A DNA stretch of 64,000 nucleotides from Clostridiales bacterium. GTDB taxonomy: Bacteria > Bacillota > Clostridia > Lachnospirales > Cellulosilyticaceae. The notes below the pieces were generated by a model, which was not told where the DNA came from, did not search any database, and saw only the letters and a list, made by a program, of their open reading frames with translations. Shown here piece after piece: positions 63,208 through 64,000 of this stretch. The stretch lies in contig DYCF01000020.1 in the NCBI GenBank assembly GCA_019418225.1, positions 12,692 through 76,691 of the forward strand, given 5' to 3'. A program made the position numbers and the translations under genes. The first letter of the stretch is position 1; each line of letters begins with the position of its first letter.

Positions 63208-64000
63208 GATGCAAAAGATTCAGCTGCTAATGCTTTTTCAAATTCTCTCATTAATTCTTTATTAGGGATTTTTAAGTAACCATCATGGTATGCTAGAAAT
63301 CCTAATATAATCATGGCTGAATAGATTTCTTCCTTATTTCTTGGTGCACCTTGTCCTGCACGATATTCCTCGTCAATCACAAGATCCAGTTCATATCCAG
63401 CTACCATATTAATTACATCTTCACGTACAGCCATTGTATTGTACTTCAGATACTGAGCAACCTCATCCATAGCACCTGTATTGGTCCAGTAGCTGATACA
63501 CTTGCCATTTTAAAGCGCCTTCACCACTAATCAGGGATTATAAATTCTTTCGCCAACCTCATTCATATAACCATTATACCAATGACTGATTTCCTCAAAA
63601 GAAACCTTATGCTGTTTTTGCAAAGTTCTCCCACTTCCTCTTCTGTGAATCCAAAATACTCACCATATAACATATCATTTAACATTGTATATTCATCAAA
63701 CATATTGAGTGCTGAAGTGCTCGAATGTTTTTTAATAGGCAATACGCCTGTCATATAAGCCAATGCCACATAAGGCTGGTCTTTTAAAAGATTTCTTAAA
63801 AACTCTAAAAACTCATTTTGATGGGTTACAAAAAGCTTATTATTAAAGATATAATCCCATTCATCAATAATAAATACAAACTTATCATTTGTATCCGTAA
63901 ACATATCGCTAATCGAATAATAACGCTCTGGGTCAAGGTAAGGATTGGATAGGTTACAATTAACTAGACAGTTTTTTTAAGGTCATGTAAAATAACATCA
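63201..64000 (-). pseudogene. Decayed AAA-ATPase-like gene (PD-(D/E)XK-associated family)
   Basis: The frame is open at the window end (NPYLDPERYYSISDM), then FVFIIDEWDYIF (Walker-B-like), AYMTGVLPIKKHSSTSALNMF, FTEEEVGELCKK. A missing A in an A-run near 63632 shifts the frame; the other frame continues QHKVSFEEISHWYNGY to YNP. There a TGA and, six codons later, a TAA interrupt the sequence before NGKCISYWTNTGAMDEVAQY, KEEIYSAMIILGFLAYHDGY. The C-terminus is cut short at a terminator. So at least one frameshift and two stops: a dead copy of a family common in clostridia and Bacteroidetes. Confidence 0.88.

Overview
The window reads as chromosomal DNA of a low-GC, Gram-positive anaerobe of the Clostridia. 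The evidence is an A+T-rich sequence, strong AGGAGG ribosome sites, a CarD-type regulator, a leucine T-box, a Gram-positive pel cluster, SLH-anchored surface enzymes and many plant-polysaccharide genes. A Cellulosilyticum-like member of the Lachnospirales is a guess from this gene mix, not something proved here. No rRNA, tRNA or CRISPR array was seen.

Layout. 1-1.6 kb: 3'-truncated sigma-70 gene, CarD regulator and a small unknown gene. 1.8-5.2 kb: kinase-like protein, CPBP fragment, GH43 glycosidase and sugar O-acetyltransferase. 5.6-10.4 kb: polyamine cluster (nspC, carboxynorspermidine dehydrogenase, speE, speA-type decarboxylase). 10.8-15.1 kb: decayed SLH fragment and an SLH-anchored pectinesterase broken by a deletion. 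15.4-17.4 kb: leuA behind a Leu (CUC) T-box. 17.6-25.3 kb: DHH phosphoesterase, GHL10 glycosidase with SH3 domains, a monofunctional transglycosylase, a CPBP protein with an internal gap, and a GH2 protein lacking its catalytic glutamates.

25.6-36.8 kb is a Gram-positive Pel-type exopolysaccharide cluster. In transcription order it holds pelD (epimerase fusion, RxxD c-di-GMP site), pelE, a DUF2194 deacetylase-like gene, pelF, pelG and a large FN3/CBM9-like surface protein. A GH114 lipoprotein hydrolase is divergent from it. A MarR gene follows. Its promoter and the pel divergent promoter share TACTA-N9-TAGTA palindromes with identical arms and spacing. 37.3-43.3 kb is a tandemly duplicated three-gene cassette (64-aa membrane protein, Pro/acidic coiled-coil protein, VanW protein). 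The second copy is split by an IS982-family element with 18-bp inverted repeats and a 7-bp target duplication.

43.4-49.1 kb: sucrose PTS regulon (scrK, RDD protein, scrB, scrA, LacI regulator). Two perfect cre/LacI-type operators are separated by a small repeat. 49.7-54.7 kb: nitrate-reductase-like trio and a divergent TDT/SLAC1 channel. 55.1-58.3 kb: sugar ABC transporter without its ATPase. 58.7-64 kb: YgjV-like protein, catalase, a helicase-like/LexA fusion, an orphan gene and a decayed AAA-ATPase gene.

Two intergenic sequence families run through the window. One is a two-hairpin, TATA-bounded 115-bp MITE-like repeat: five full-length copies, one slightly shorter copy and two deletion derivatives. 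The other is a ~200-nt element present twice, whose stems differ in sequence but keep base pairing, as expected of a selected structured RNA.
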